Shown here: positions 18,615 through 28,400 of the stretch, in pieces
How the letters are laid out: each line of letters opens with the position of its first letter
How positions within the stretch are numbered: position 1 is the stretch's first letter
Source: an uncultured Algibacter sp.
GTDB taxonomy: Bacteria; Bacteroidota; Bacteroidia; Flavobacteriales; Flavobacteriaceae
Direction of reading: 5' to 3'
Assembly (NCBI RefSeq): GCF_947495675.1
Contig: NZ_CANLZX010000004.1
Span: 62,001 to 126,000, forward strand
Length of the DNA stretch: 64,000 nt
The notes under the pieces: model-generated
Databases searched by the model: none
What the model was told of the DNA's origin: nothing
What the model saw: the letters and a program-made list of their open reading frames with translations, nothing else
Position numbers and translations under genes: made by a program

Positions 18615-19988
18615 TTGAAAGACGTAAACTACATAAAAGCTATACTTTTGCACTTCCTTATTGGGTTTGGTGTTTATAACTTTAAAGTACTATCTAAGGT
18701 ATATTTAATTGTAATTTTTATTTATTTTACTAATCAGATTTTTAAAGCTAGTCCATCTCAAAAAGCTACAAAAGTTTTAATGGCCTGTAGTTATATTGTA
18801 GGAGCAGAGGTGTTTTTAAGAATGACAGGTGGTAGTTTACTTTATGAAACATCTAAGTATTTAGTTATTCTTTTTACTCTCATGGGACTTTTTACTGTAA
18901 AATTAAATAAGCAACCAATACCTTATATTCTTTATGTTTTTTTATTAATTCCAGGGATTTTAGTGGCTGGGTTTACTGCTACAGAACAAACAACATTAAG
19001 AACCGCCATTGCCTTTAATTTAAGTGGGCCAGTTTGTTTAGGTATTGTATCTATTTTTTGTTACAAGCTTAAAATAAGTTACAAGAATATCCATGAAATA
19101 TTGTTATATATGGCTTTGCCGCTAATCGCTATAACAACATATTTATTTCTTTATACTCCAGACATTAGGGAAACAATTACTGGTACTGGTTCTAATTTTG
19201 CAGCATCAGGAGGGTTTGGTCCTAATCAAGTATCAACAGTATTAGGGTTGGGTATGTTTGTGTTTTCTGCACGTTTTTTTATGCTTTCTCCTACTTTATT
19301 TCTAAAATTACTAAATGGCTTTTTATTGGCAATTATAAGTTTTAGAGGTATAGTAACTTTTAGTAGAGGAGGCATAATTACAGCATTGTTTATGATAGCT
19401 GCATTTATTTATTTTTATTTTAGAAAAGTGAATACTAAAGCCAAATTTAGAATTAGCAGGCTGGTAATTGTTTTTGCTAGTTTAGGTTTATTAATTTGGT
19501 TGTTTTCATCCATTCAAACTAGTGGGTTAATTGAAAATAGATATGCAAATCAAGATGCTTTAGGTCGAGAAAAGGCAGATATTTCAACTGGTCGTTCTGA
19601 TTTAATCTCATTTGAATTAGAAGAGTTTTTTAAAAACCCAGTTTTAGGTGTTGGAGTTGGTAAAATAAAAGAGTTAAGACAAATAGCCGAAGGTATAGAG
19701 GCTGCATCACATAATGAAATGAGTCGTATTTTATCTGAACATGGTTTATTTGGCTTGGTAGCAATTTTAATTTTATTAATCACTCCTTTACTGATTCGTA
19801 TAAAAACTAAATCAAATATCTTTTTTTATTCATGTTATATTTTTTGGTTTTTAACCATAAATCATTCCTCAATGCGAATCGCGGCACCAGCATTTGTGTA
19901 TGGCTTATGCTTATTAGATATTAAATATAAAACAAATCGTATCAAAAAAACACAACAAATAAAGAGTATAAACTCATCAACTTTATAA
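18615..19988 (+). CDS. O-antigen polymerase/ligase-like membrane protein (Wzy/WaaL type)
   Basis: This 457-aa polytopic protein has about 10-12 hydrophobic segments and a large loop after residue ~310 that contains GRSDLISFELEEFFKNPVLG, GVGVG and HNEMSRILSEHGLFG. This is the Wzy_C/O-antigen-ligase pattern, with conserved arginine and histidine in the big periplasmic loop. It probably polymerises repeat units in the periplasm. The start must be TTG at 18615, two nt after the previous stop; the first ATG would delete the first membrane helix. Polymerase rather than ligase is inferred from locus context. Confidence 0.82.
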   Translation: MKDVNYIKAILLHFLIGFGVYNFKVLSKVYLIVIFIYFTNQIFKASPSQKATKVLMACSYIVGAEVFLRMTGGSLLYETSKYLVILFTLMGLFTVKLNKQPIPYILYVFLLIPGILVAGFTATEQTTLRTAIAFNLSGPVCLGIVSIFCYKLKISYKNIHEILLYMALPLIAITTYLFLYTPDIRETITGTGSNFAASGGFGPNQVSTVLGLGMFVFSARFFMLSPTLFLKLLNGFLLAIISFRGIVTFSRGGIITALFMIAAFIYFYFRKVNTKAKFRISRLVIVFASLGLLIWLFSSIQTSGLIENRYANQDALGREKADISTGRSDLISFELEEFFKNPVLGVGVGKIKELRQIAEGIEAASHNEMSRILSEHGLFGLVAILILLITPLLIRIKTKSNIFFYSCYIFWFLTINHSSMRIAAPAFVYGLCLLDIKYKTNRIKKTQQIKSINSSTL

Positions 19989-19992
19989 GTCA

Positions 19993-21018
19993 TTGAAAAC
20001 CTTAATATACATTGGTAATAAATCTGGTATAAGTAAACGCGCTAATATATCGTCTATAGATGTGTTGGCTCCATTATTTGAGAAAACCGGTTACAAGGTT
20101 TATACTGCATCTAATAAGAAAAATATTCTCTTAAGATTGTTAGATATGTTATGGGTGTGTTTTAAATATAGAAACAAAGTAGATGTTGTTCTAATTGATA
20201 CTTATAGCACATTAAATTTTTATTATGCTTATTTTGTAAGCAAGTTGTGTAGGGTTTTAAAGTTAAAATATATTCCAATTCTTCATGGAGGTAATTTGCC
20301 TGAAAGACTTAATTCTTCACTAAAATTATCAAAATCTATTTTTAGTAATGCATTTGTAAATGTAGCGCCATCATTATATATTAAATCTAGTTTTGAGGCA
20401 TTCGGTTATAACAACATTATTAACATACCAAATTCAATTGAACTAAAAAAATACCCAATTAGAAAGAAAACGTATAATATTATTAAATTACTTTGGGTAC
20501 GTTCATTTTCAAAAATTTATAATCCTTTGTTGGCAATTAATATATTGAAAGCACTTAAAGATGAAAACTTTGAAGCTAAGCTTTGTATGATAGGGCCTGA
20601 TAGTGATGGAAGTCTAAAAGCATCAAAAGATCATGCACAAAAGCTAGGGTTAGATGTTCGTTTTACAGGAAAATTATCTAAACAAGAATGGATTAAACTA
20701 TCAGAAGACTATAATATTTTTATAAATACAACGAACTTTGATAATATGCCTATTAGCGTTATTGAAGCTATGGCTTTAGGACTACCTGTAGTATCAACAA
20801 ATGTTGGTGGAATGCCTTTTTTAATTAAAAATAATGTAAATGGTTTATTGGTAAACCCAAATTCAGTTAACGAATTTGTTGCTTCTATTAAAAATTTAAT
20901 TGCTAATCCAAATTCTACAAGTAAGATTGTTAAAGAAGCTCGAATTAGTGCAGAAAACCTTGATTGGCAAGTTGTAGAAAAACAATGGATTAAAGTTTTC
21001 AATAATTTACCCTTATAA
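19993..21018 (+). CDS. Glycosyltransferase family 4
   Basis: This 341-aa GT-B protein begins KTLIYIGNKSGISKRANISS. It has IPILHGGNLPERL, LLWVRSFSKIYNP at the donor-domain start, and the FDNMPISVIEAMALGLPVVS signature ending in NVGGMPFLI. The apparent start is TTG at 19993, four nt after the upstream stop; no ATG lies near enough to preserve the first strand. It is the last transferase before the initiating enzyme. Confidence 0.87.
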   Translation: MKTLIYIGNKSGISKRANISSIDVLAPLFEKTGYKVYTASNKKNILLRLLDMLWVCFKYRNKVDVVLIDTYSTLNFYYAYFVSKLCRVLKLKYIPILHGGNLPERLNSSLKLSKSIFSNAFVNVAPSLYIKSSFEAFGYNNIINIPNSIELKKYPIRKKTYNIIKLLWVRSFSKIYNPLLAINILKALKDENFEAKLCMIGPDSDGSLKASKDHAQKLGLDVRFTGKLSKQEWIKLSEDYNIFINTTNFDNMPISVIEAMALGLPVVSTNVGGMPFLIKNNVNGLLVNPNSVNEFVASIKNLIANPNSTSKIVKEARISAENLDWQVVEKQWIKVFNNLPL

Positions 21019-21063
21019 GAATTAACTTGCTATATTTATGGTCTCTCAATTATTCCTTTAATA

Positions 21064-22455
21064 ATGTCGAAAAGTAGTATCCATTTTAATATATCAGAAC
21101 GAAAAATACTTCTGCGTATTTTTGATGTTTTATCAATACTATTGGTGTTATATTTAGTTAGTAACTTCTTTGAGTTTGATTATTTTACACTTACAAAAGA
21201 AAAATGGGCATGGGTATTTGTACTTATATTGTACGTGTCTATTTTTGGAACTGTATTCGAATTATATGATTTGCAAAAGTCAAGTAAGATAGAAAGTATA
21301 TCCACAGGTATAGTACTTACAGTATCTACAACTGTTTTGTTTTATCTGTTAACACCATTTTTTACTCCTGTATTACCAGATAATAGGTTGCAAATTCTAT
21401 TCTTTTATTTTGCTATACTTATAGCTTTATTTTTATGGCGTTTGGCTTATGTAAGCTTTATTGTGTCTCCCAGATTTTATAAAAAAGTATTATTAATTGG
21501 GGAAACTTCAAATATTGAAACTATAGTTGATACTTTTAAAAGCTCTGATCCTAATTATAAAATAATTGGCTTTGTAAATTGTGAAATGGATAAAATTGAA
21601 GCTGTAAAATTTAATGCCATTAAAGAATATAGTCCAAAGCAGATACGTGAAGTCATAAAAAAAGAAAACATATCAGAAATAGTTGTAGCAAGTTATAAAT
21701 CTGAAAATATAACTTCAGAAATATATTATACTTTAATTAAATTACTTGAAGAGGGGTTTCCAATTAATGAATATACTCAAGTGTACGAAGAAATGGCACA
21801 ACGTGTTCCAGTACAATTTGTAGGTAAAGATTTTTATAAATATTTTCCATTTAGTAGAAGTAATCAAAACAAATTATATTTATTTTTTCATCGTGTATTT
21901 GATGTTATAATTTCGATAGTTGGAATTTTAATTGGGGCTTTGTTTTTACCAATTATTATTTTAGGAAATATTATTGGAAATAGAGGTTCTCTTTTCTACT
22001 CACAAGATAGAATAGGAAAAAACGGAAAGGTTTTTAGAATTATAAAGTATAGAACCATGATTAAGAATGCTGAAAAATCTGGTGCTGTTTGGGCAAAAAA
22101 AGGTGATGTTAGAATAACGCCTTTTGGGAAATTTTTAAGGCATTCTAGATTGGATGAAATCCCTCAATTTATTAATATTTTAAAAGGTGATATGAGCTTA
22201 ATTGGCCCAAGGCCAGAACGTCCTTTTTTTGTTAAAGAACTCTCACAAATGCTTCCTTTTTATGAAACTAGACATATTGTAAAGCCAGGGCTTACAGGAT
22301 GGGCACAGGTAAATACAAGATATGCCGCATCAATTGATGATAGCCTATTAAAACTTCAGTATGATTTGTATTATATAAAACATAGAAGTTTTTTTCTAGA
22401 TATGAATGTTATGATAAAAACGTTGAGTACAATTATCTTCTTTAGGGGGCAGTAA
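21064..22455 (+). CDS. Polyprenyl-phosphate hexose-1-phosphate transferase (initiating enzyme)
   Basis: This 463-aa protein has four or five N-terminal membrane helices (residues ~15-125), a Rossmann-like middle (VLLIGETSNIETIVDTF), a further helix near 275 and a C-terminal bacterial sugar transferase domain. The latter shows FYSQDRIGKNGKVFRIIKYR, SRLDEIPQFINILKGDMSLI, GPRPERPFF and KPGLTGWAQV. This is the WcaJ/WbaP architecture: it places the first sugar-phosphate on undecaprenyl phosphate. The preceding 45 bp is the longest gap in this part of the locus. The first sugar cannot be assigned. Confidence 0.92.
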   Translation: MSKSSIHFNISERKILLRIFDVLSILLVLYLVSNFFEFDYFTLTKEKWAWVFVLILYVSIFGTVFELYDLQKSSKIESISTGIVLTVSTTVLFYLLTPFFTPVLPDNRLQILFFYFAILIALFLWRLAYVSFIVSPRFYKKVLLIGETSNIETIVDTFKSSDPNYKIIGFVNCEMDKIEAVKFNAIKEYSPKQIREVIKKENISEIVVASYKSENITSEIYYTLIKLLEEGFPINEYTQVYEEMAQRVPVQFVGKDFYKYFPFSRSNQNKLYLFFHRVFDVIISIVGILIGALFLPIIILGNIIGNRGSLFYSQDRIGKNGKVFRIIKYRTMIKNAEKSGAVWAKKGDVRITPFGKFLRHSRLDEIPQFINILKGDMSLIGPRPERPFFVKELSQMLPFYETRHIVKPGLTGWAQVNTRYAASIDDSLLKLQYDLYYIKHRSFFLDMNVMIKTLSTIIFFRGQ

Positions 22456-22484
22456 TTATTTTGTTAATTGCATGATATTTAAAT

Positions 22485-23660
22485 TTACTGCTTGTTAAAA
22501 TACGTCACTAAGAAGATATATCTTGCAAACAATGCAATTAATAATGGTATTAGTCCTATAGCAAAAACTTGTACACCAATAATCCAATGGAGCGTTAATA
22601 GGCAAAGTAGAATAATTAAAAGTTTAATGTACTTTATAAACCAAGTACCTACTTTCTTTTTAAAAAATTGACCAACAAAAAACAGATTAAGAACAAAAGC
22701 CCAAAGTAAATTATAGTTTTGATGTGTTCCTGTATGATCTGTAGCAAACCAAAGTAATAAAATCACTAAACCTATTATTCCTGTTAAACTAAAAAGTGTA
22801 ATATCAAGCCATTTTGTTAGTCTTTCATTCTTGTAATCTTTATAAGTGATATAAAGAATAAATAATGCGATTAGTCCTAAAATAAAAAGCGGACTTGTTA
22901 AAAACTCGCTAGGAGTAGTAGTTTTCTTTTTAGAATATATTACATGGCTTTTTTTAACTAAAGGTTCTATTGTGTTTCCTATGGTAGCATTTTCAAAGAA
23001 CTTATAAATGTTTTTAGGTAAAAACATATGGTCTTCTGGCGTTGCTTTTCTGTCAATTACAGACCCTAATGCTAAATCAATTCCAAAACTTCCCCAAGAA
23101 TTTCTATTTAAGTTATTTTGAATTAAAGTTCTAAACGTGGCATCTTCAAAATCATTGGGTTTATTAAATTTAACGGTATTATTTGATGCAATATTAATTA
23201 CATCTTTAATTTTTGTTGCGCAATTATTATAAAAAAACTCGTATAAATAGCGTCTGTTTTCTGGTTTGTAATTAGTTATTAAATAGTCGTATAACTTTTG
23301 TTTTTCAACTTGCGAAAGGTTTAAAACTTGCTCTTTTATTGTGCGATTATAATATTGGTAAATTTGATAAAACCTATTAAAATTAGTTTTGCTTATTAAA
23401 TAATTAAGCTTGCCTTGTGCAAACTTTAAATAAAAGTTTGGTGCATCAAAATCATATTCTCCATAGCCATAAGTTATATCAATTTTGTTATCAATATCTT
23501 TAATCCTGAATGCGCTATGTCCAAAAGCATCATTTAAAGATGTTCCGGGACCAACTGTAAGAACACTAATTTCTGCATTAGGAGATAATTGATTGTGTTG
23601 AGCAAAAGCAATTTTTACAACAATAAAAAGAAATAGGAAAAGTTTATAACTAAGTTTCAT
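22485..23660 (-). CDS. DUF4105 / Lnb-type periplasmic and membrane protein
   Basis: This 391-aa protein has an N-terminal signal (LSYKLFLFLFIVVKIAFA) and a periplasmic DUF4105 domain with GTSLNDAFGHSAFRIKD and FFYNNCATKIKD, giving His and Cys as candidate catalytic residues. Four C-terminal membrane helices follow (from ~residue 250). DUF4105 corresponds to the N-terminal domain of Lnb proteins, which have been linked to lipoprotein N-acylation in Bacteroidota. That function is knowledge of the family, not something shown here. It shares one base with the upstream PorV-like gene, so they are co-transcribed. Confidence 0.8.
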   Translation of the reverse strand: MKLSYKLFLFLFIVVKIAFAQHNQLSPNAEISVLTVGPGTSLNDAFGHSAFRIKDIDNKIDITYGYGEYDFDAPNFYLKFAQGKLNYLISKTNFNRFYQIYQYYNRTIKEQVLNLSQVEKQKLYDYLITNYKPENRRYLYEFFYNNCATKIKDVINIASNNTVKFNKPNDFEDATFRTLIQNNLNRNSWGSFGIDLALGSVIDRKATPEDHMFLPKNIYKFFENATIGNTIEPLVKKSHVIYSKKKTTTPSEFLTSPLFILGLIALFILYITYKDYKNERLTKWLDITLFSLTGIIGLVILLLWFATDHTGTHQNYNLLWAFVLNLFFVGQFFKKKVGTWFIKYIKLLIILLCLLTLHWIIGVQVFAIGLIPLLIALFARYIFLVTYFNKQ

Positions 23661-24754
23661 TATCTAAAAATGCTAAAATCAAGTTTTAAAGAAAATACAT
23701 TGGAGTAAAGAGCTGCACTTTGGTCGCCAATATCGGTAAAAGCATAATCAATTTGAATGCCATTGTATTTAAAACCTAATCCAAAACTTGGTTGAAAACT
23801 TAGTTGTTCGCTATTGTCAAGCTGTAATTCATTTTGAAAATTACCTAAACCTGCCCTTAAATAAACCATATCAATATACCCAAACTCAAAACCTAAAGCA
23901 GGATTTATACTTGCAACAGATGTAGAGATAATATCATTATTTTCTTCAAATCTAACATTTAAATTAACCGAAGTTAATAAAGTGTAATCATAATTAAAGT
24001 CTACTAATTTAGATATTCCAATTTGTAATTTCGGAATTGTTATTTCTGTGCTTTCTGGTAATTCTTGGTTTTGTCCTTCTACGGCATCACTTATGGTTGC
24101 AAATTCGTCTTCGTCAATAGCCCAAGCATTAAAGGTTGTTGTAATATCTCTGGCCATAATCCCGAATTTCCAATCATTATCGGTTTCAAACTGAATTCCA
24201 ACATCTAAGCCAAAACCCCAAGATGAAGCAAAATCTCCAATAACTCTTCTAATTACTTTTGCATTTACACCATAGTTTAAACCTTGTACAGGTAATTGTC
24301 TTGCATAAGAAAATGTTAAGCCATAATCTGCAGTAGAAAACAAACTTATTCTATCGTAATTCACATTACCATCAGCATCAATAAGTTGCGTGGTGTTTAA
24401 AATATCGTCAACAGCAAAACGAATTATAGAAATACCAATGGCGCTATTTCTATCTAAGGGCATTCCAAAAGCAGCATAATCATAATTTGCAATATTTGCA
24501 AAATAGCTAGAGTGCATTAATGATAATTGATTGTCTTCTAATTTTAGTAGTCCTGCAGGGTTCCAATAACCAGAATTTACATCAGCTGTATGAGATGTAA
24601 CTGCGCTACTCATACCCAATGCAGCAGCATCTACACCAATATTCATAAACTCATTAGAATATTTTCTAACAGTTTGGCTAAATAAAGAAGCAGATATAAC
24701 ACAAAATAATGTCGTAATGTAAAGTCTCAATCGCAATTTTTTACAAAGATGCAC
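23660..24754 (-). CDS. PorV/PorQ family outer-membrane beta-barrel protein
   Basis: This protein of ~360 aa has a signal peptide (LYITTLFCVISASLFSQ) and then NIGVDAAALGMSSAVTSHTA and NSGYWNPAGLLKL. That is the typical N-terminus of FadL-like PorV/PorQ proteins of the type IX secretion system family. The chain alternates beta strands and ends in an aromatic residue two from the terminus (DFSIFR). It could be a T9SS accessory barrel or an uncharacterised paralogue. The reported start is GTG at 24754; CATCTTTG next to it resembles a -7 box, so a downstream TTG (LRLRLYITT) is an alternative. Confidence 0.8.
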   Translation of the reverse strand: MHLCKKLRLRLYITTLFCVISASLFSQTVRKYSNEFMNIGVDAAALGMSSAVTSHTADVNSGYWNPAGLLKLEDNQLSLMHSSYFANIANYDYAAFGMPLDRNSAIGISIIRFAVDDILNTTQLIDADGNVNYDRISLFSTADYGLTFSYARQLPVQGLNYGVNAKVIRRVIGDFASSWGFGLDVGIQFETDNDWKFGIMARDITTTFNAWAIDEDEFATISDAVEGQNQELPESTEITIPKLQIGISKLVDFNYDYTLLTSVNLNVRFEENNDIISTSVASINPALGFEFGYIDMVYLRAGLGNFQNELQLDNSEQLSFQPSFGLGFKYNGIQIDYAFTDIGDQSAALYSNVFSLKLDFSIFR

Positions 24755-24846
24755 ATAATTTACATTCTTTAAAACTTCAAATTATAATAGATATTGCTTT
24801 AGACTCATTTTGTTTGTTATTTTTACAAAATCAAAATTAAGTCAAA

Positions 24847-25593
24847 ATGAAAAAACATATACCAAATGCTCTTACACTTTTAAATTTATTGAGCGGTAGT
24901 ATTGCTACAATTTTTGCTGTAAATAACAATTTTGTAGTTGCTGCTTTTTTTGTGTTTTTAGGTATATTTTTTGATTTTTTTGATGGCTTTGCTGCAAGAA
25001 AGCTAAAAGTTCAAAGCGAATTAGGATTACAATTGGATTCGCTTGCAGATATGGTAACTAGCGGATTAGTGCCAGGAATAATTATGTATAAATTATTGAG
25101 TTTGACAATTGGTACAGAAACTGTTACTAGTAATAGCTGGACTTCAAGCGCTATTGGTTTAGATTTTAATTTGCCATTATTACCATTTTTAGGATTATTT
25201 ATTACGTTAGCTTCAGCATACAGACTCGCTCAGTTTAATATTGATGAAGATCAACAAACTTACTTTAAAGGTTTACCAACACCTGCAAATACGCTATTAA
25301 TTATGTCGTTGCCTTTAATTATTGAATTTCAAAATAATGATGCTATAAATACCATTATTTTAAATAAATGGTTTTTAATAGCGCTAACTCTTTTAAGTTG
25401 CTACATACTTAATTCTGGAATTAAGCTTTTTGCATTAAAATTTAAAAATTATGGTTTTAAAGATAATGTAACTCGCTATATCTTTATAATTTTGTGTATT
25501 GTACTTCTAATTGTATTACAATTTGCAGCAATTCCAATCATTATATTACTTTATATACTCATGTCTGTTTTAGACAATTTAACTTCAAAATAA
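24847..25593 (+). CDS. pssA: CDP-diacylglycerol-serine O-phosphatidyltransferase
   Basis: This 248-aa membrane protein carries the CDP-alcohol phosphatidyltransferase signature DG-x2-AR-x8-G-x3-D-x3-D, seen here from FDGFAARKLKVQSELG to LQLDSLADMV (residues ~45-75). It has about seven hydrophobic helices. It makes phosphatidylserine, the precursor of phosphatidylethanolamine, in the inner membrane. The serine-specific call rests on the MKKHIPNALTLLNLLSGSIA start typical of PssA. It is followed after 10 nt by the TerC gene. Confidence 0.92.
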   Translation: MKKHIPNALTLLNLLSGSIATIFAVNNNFVVAAFFVFLGIFFDFFDGFAARKLKVQSELGLQLDSLADMVTSGLVPGIIMYKLLSLTIGTETVTSNSWTSSAIGLDFNLPLLPFLGLFITLASAYRLAQFNIDEDQQTYFKGLPTPANTLLIMSLPLIIEFQNNDAINTIILNKWFLIALTLLSCYILNSGIKLFALKFKNYGFKDNVTRYIFIILCIVLLIVLQFAAIPIIILLYILMSVLDNLTSK

Positions 25594-25603
25594 GTTTTTA
25601 CTC

Positions 25604-26407
25604 ATGTTAGAAAACATTTTCACACTATTAATGTTAGTGCTTTTACAAGCCGTTTTAGGATTTGATAACCTTTTATATATTTCGTTAGAAAGTAAAAAAG
25701 CACCAATTTCTGATCAAAAAAGAGTTAGAAAAGTAGGTATTTTAATAGCTATAGCTTTAAGAATTGTGTTGCTTTTTGTTTTAGTATCTATTATTGATTT
25801 TTTTCAAGAACCTTTTTCTTTTTTAACAGGAGGCATTGAGGATGTTTTAAAATTTGCATTTAACGGACACAGTTTAATTGTATTAGCGGGTGGTGGCTTT
25901 ATTATTTATACTGCTATAAAAGAAATTTGGCATATGATTTCTATAAAAGATTTAGATTACGATGTAGAAGGAGATTCTTCGCGTAAAAAGTCTGCAAATG
26001 CTGTAGTAACTAGTATTGTTATTATGAATTTGGTATTTTCTTTTGATTCTATTTTAGCTGCAATTGGACTTACTAACGAAATTGAAAACTCAACAACAGC
26101 TTTTATTATAATGGCTATTGCTATTGTTTGTAGTGGATTGTTAATGTTAATTTTAGCAGATAGGATTTCTGTATTTTTAGCTAAAAATAGAATGTATGAA
26201 GTATTAGGATTATTTATCTTATTTATAGTTGGTATTATGCTAGTAACAGAAGGAGGGCATTTAGCACATTTAAAAATATTTGGAAACGAAATTGTGCCTA
26301 TGAGTAAAACAACGTTCTATTTTGTAATAGTAGTTTTAGTTATTGTAGATATAGTACAAGGGCGTTATCAAAAGAAATTAATTAACGAGCAGAATAAACA
26401 AGTTTAG
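25604..26407 (+). CDS. TerC family integral membrane protein
   Basis: This 267-aa protein has seven or so membrane helices. It has LQAVLGFDNLLYISL near residue 15 and VIMNLVFSFDSILAAIGLT near 150, the two acidic intramembrane motifs (FDN and FDS) of TerC/Alx proteins. Members are implicated in tellurite resistance and in manganese or calcium export. Substrate is not readable here. It is 10 nt downstream of pssA and probably co-transcribed. Confidence 0.9.
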   Translation: MLENIFTLLMLVLLQAVLGFDNLLYISLESKKAPISDQKRVRKVGILIAIALRIVLLFVLVSIIDFFQEPFSFLTGGIEDVLKFAFNGHSLIVLAGGGFIIYTAIKEIWHMISIKDLDYDVEGDSSRKKSANAVVTSIVIMNLVFSFDSILAAIGLTNEIENSTTAFIIMAIAIVCSGLLMLILADRISVFLAKNRMYEVLGLFILFIVGIMLVTEGGHLAHLKIFGNEIVPMSKTTFYFVIVVLVIVDIVQGRYQKKLINEQNKQV

Positions 26408-26761
26408 CAATAAACTTTAATATTTTTTTACTTAAAAATGTTTAAAGTGCTTTTATAATTAAATATGTTTATTACATGTTTAGGAGGTATTAGCGCAAAC
26501 ACAAAATTTAAGAATACTTCTTAAACTCCTTAATTGCTTCAAGTATATAGTGTTTATTTCAACACATAATCAATTATGCTTTTAAAAGTAATATGCTAGA
26601 TTGAGAAAACAATTTAGGATAAAGCAGATGTTGGTGACTTTGGAGTATTAAATGGAAGAAATCTTGTTTGGATTTTTTGTCTTTAGATAAAGCTATTTCA
26701 AATAAAAAACAGAATTTTTAATTTTAAATAACATCTATTATTCGTAGATAATTTATTAAAA
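26408..26761. other. 354-bp intergenic region without a recognisable gene
   Basis: No coding frame longer than about a dozen codons with a start is convincing on either strand. It lies between the ends of convergent genes (TerC + and lptB -). The only structure I see is an inverted repeat at 26479-26525, listed separately. No run of Ts follows it, so it is not an obvious terminator. The stretch could be a decayed gene or an intergenic element. Confidence 0.5.
26479..26525 (+). repeat. 13-bp inverted repeat, pairing by G-U in the + strand RNA
   Basis: TTTAGGAGGTATT (26479-26491) can pair with AATACTTCTTAAA (26513-26525) over all 13 positions if two G-U wobbles are allowed. The 21-nt loop is 26492-26512. 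On the opposite strand the same positions would be A-C mismatches, so a + strand transcript reading out of the TerC gene is favoured. Its role is unknown. Confidence 0.45.
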
Positions 26762-27502
26762 TTATTCTCTAATTTTCTTTTTACGTAGCTCAAAATTCTG
26801 ACCCAAATACACTTTACGTACCATTTCATCATTAGCTAAATCTTCAGGAATACCATGTTTTAAAATACCACCTTCAAACATTAGGTAAGTCCTATCTGTA
26901 ATAGCTAGTGTTTCTTGAACGTTGTGATCGGTAATTAGTATACCAATATTCTTTTTGGTAAGTTGTGCTACAATACGTTGAATATCTTCTACTGCAACAG
27001 GATCTACACCTGCAAAAGGTTCATCTAAAAGAATAAAACTAGGGTCTGTAGCTAAAGCACGAGCAATCTCTGTACGGCGACGTTCTCCACCAGATAATAA
27101 GTCACCACGACTTTTTCTAATGTGTTCTAAACCAAACTCTTCAATAAGAGATTCCATTTTTTCGTGTTGCTGTTTCTTACTTAATTTAGTAAGTTGTAAC
27201 ACACTTAAAATATTGTCTTCAATACTCAATTTTCTAAAAACAGAAGCTTCTTGTGCCAAATAACCAATTCCGTTTTGTGCACGTTTGTACATTGGGTATT
27301 TAGTTATTTCTGTATTATCTAAGTAAATATGACCGCCATTTGGTTTTATTAAACCAACAATCATGTAGAAAGATGTTGTTTTACCGGCACCATTTGGTCC
27401 TAATAATCCAACAATTTCACCTTGGTTTACTTCAAGAGAAACATCTTTTACTACTTTTCGTCCGCTATAGGACTTCATTAAATTTTCGGCTCTTAAAATC
27501 AT
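26762..27502 (-). CDS. lptB: LPS export ABC transporter ATP-binding protein LptB
   Basis: This 246-aa ATPase has Walker A ([19 protein letters not shown]), [15 protein letters not shown] (ABC signature), Walker [20 protein letters not shown] and the H-loop [10 protein letters not shown]. The FAGVDP segment and its length are typical of LptB, which with LptF/G extracts LPS from the inner membrane. Its neighbours tatC and kdsD (Kdo precursor synthesis) suit an envelope-biogenesis group. Confidence 0.95.
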   Translation of the reverse strand: MILRAENLMKSYSGRKVVKDVSLEVNQGEIVGLLGPNGAGKTTSFYMIVGLIKPNGGHIYLDNTEITKYPMYKRAQNGIGYLAQEASVFRKLSIEDNILSVLQLTKLSKKQQHEKMESLIEEFGLEHIRKSRGDLLSGGERRRTEIARALATDPSFILLDEPFAGVDPVAVEDIQRIVAQLTKKNIGILITDHNVQETLAITDRTYLMFEGGILKHGIPEDLANDEMVRKVYLGQNFELRKKKIRE

Positions 27503-27575
27503 ATTTTTATATACTGAACGCTAAAAATAGTAAAATCATATACACTATTATAACGTTATGTTTAATTATTCAAAA

Positions 27576-28400
27576 TCAAGCTAGATGCTTTTCTTTTTTA
27601 TTTTGGTTTCTTATAACTACTTTAGAAATATAGATACTTACTTGGTATAAAACTAAAATAGGTATGGCTACAATAACTTGACTTGCTATATCTGGTGGTG
27701 TAATTATTGCAGATAGTATAAGAACAACTACAAGTGCATATTTTCTATATTTTCTTAATATTTCGGGTGTTACTAATCCAATTTTGGTTAAAAAATAAAT
27801 AATAATTGGTAGCTCAAAAATTAGCCCAGATGCTAAAGCAGAAGACCTAACTAAAGCTATGTAAGAGCTTATATCTATTTGGTTATCAACTCGTGTTGAT
27901 ATGCTATAATTAGCTAAAAAATTAAGCGATAAAGGTGTTACAATATAATATCCAAACAATACACCTATAAAAAACAGTATAGAGGATATAATAATAAAAC
28001 CGCGAGAATGTTTACGTTCACTACTATGTAATCCAGGACTTATAAATTTCCAGAGTTGATAAATAACGTAAGGAAAAGAAATTATAAACCCACCTAAAAT
28101 TGCTGTCCAGATATCTGCCGAAAATTGTCCAGCCATAGTTCTGTTTTGTAATATCATAGGCATTTCTTCGGCACAGAAAGTAGTGTTTACGCCAATAAAA
28201 TTAGCGGTTTGGCACAACATATTATATGTTGGAAAACTCATTTCTAGTGGAGCGAATATTATTTGGTCAAAAATAAAACGACTAAATATAAAGGCTATTG
28301 TTGCTACAATAACAACGGCTAAACATATTCTAATTAAATGCCAACGTAAGTCTTCAAGATGATCTAAAAAAGACATCTCATTAATATCTTTTTTCCCCAT
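27576..28400 (-). CDS. tatC: Sec-independent protein translocase TatC
   Basis: This 274-aa protein has six membrane helices. The N-terminal MSFLDHLEDLRWHLIRICLA is the TatC signature with the conserved HLxELR-like motif. PGLHSSERKHSRGFI and FELPIIIYFLTKIG are also conserved. It recognises twin-arginine signal peptides with TatA. An extra periplasmic stretch of ~35 residues (TYNMLCQTANFIGVNTTFCA, residues ~60-80) contains two cysteines and is common in Bacteroidota. Its start overlaps the kdsD stop by one base. Confidence 0.95.
   Translation of the reverse strand: MGKKDINEMSFLDHLEDLRWHLIRICLAVVIVATIAFIFSRFIFDQIIFAPLEMSFPTYNMLCQTANFIGVNTTFCAEEMPMILQNRTMAGQFSADIWTAILGGFIISFPYVIYQLWKFISPGLHSSERKHSRGFIIISSILFFIGVLFGYYIVTPLSLNFLANYSISTRVDNQIDISSYIALVRSSALASGLIFELPIIIYFLTKIGLVTPEILRKYRKYALVVVLILSAIITPPDIASQVIVAIPILVLYQVSIYISKVVIRNQNKKEKHLA

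Noticed and set aside
27340..27633. 97-codon + strand frame crossing the lptB start and the lptB-tatC gap
   Set aside because: Antisense to two certain genes, no promoter or family resemblance.
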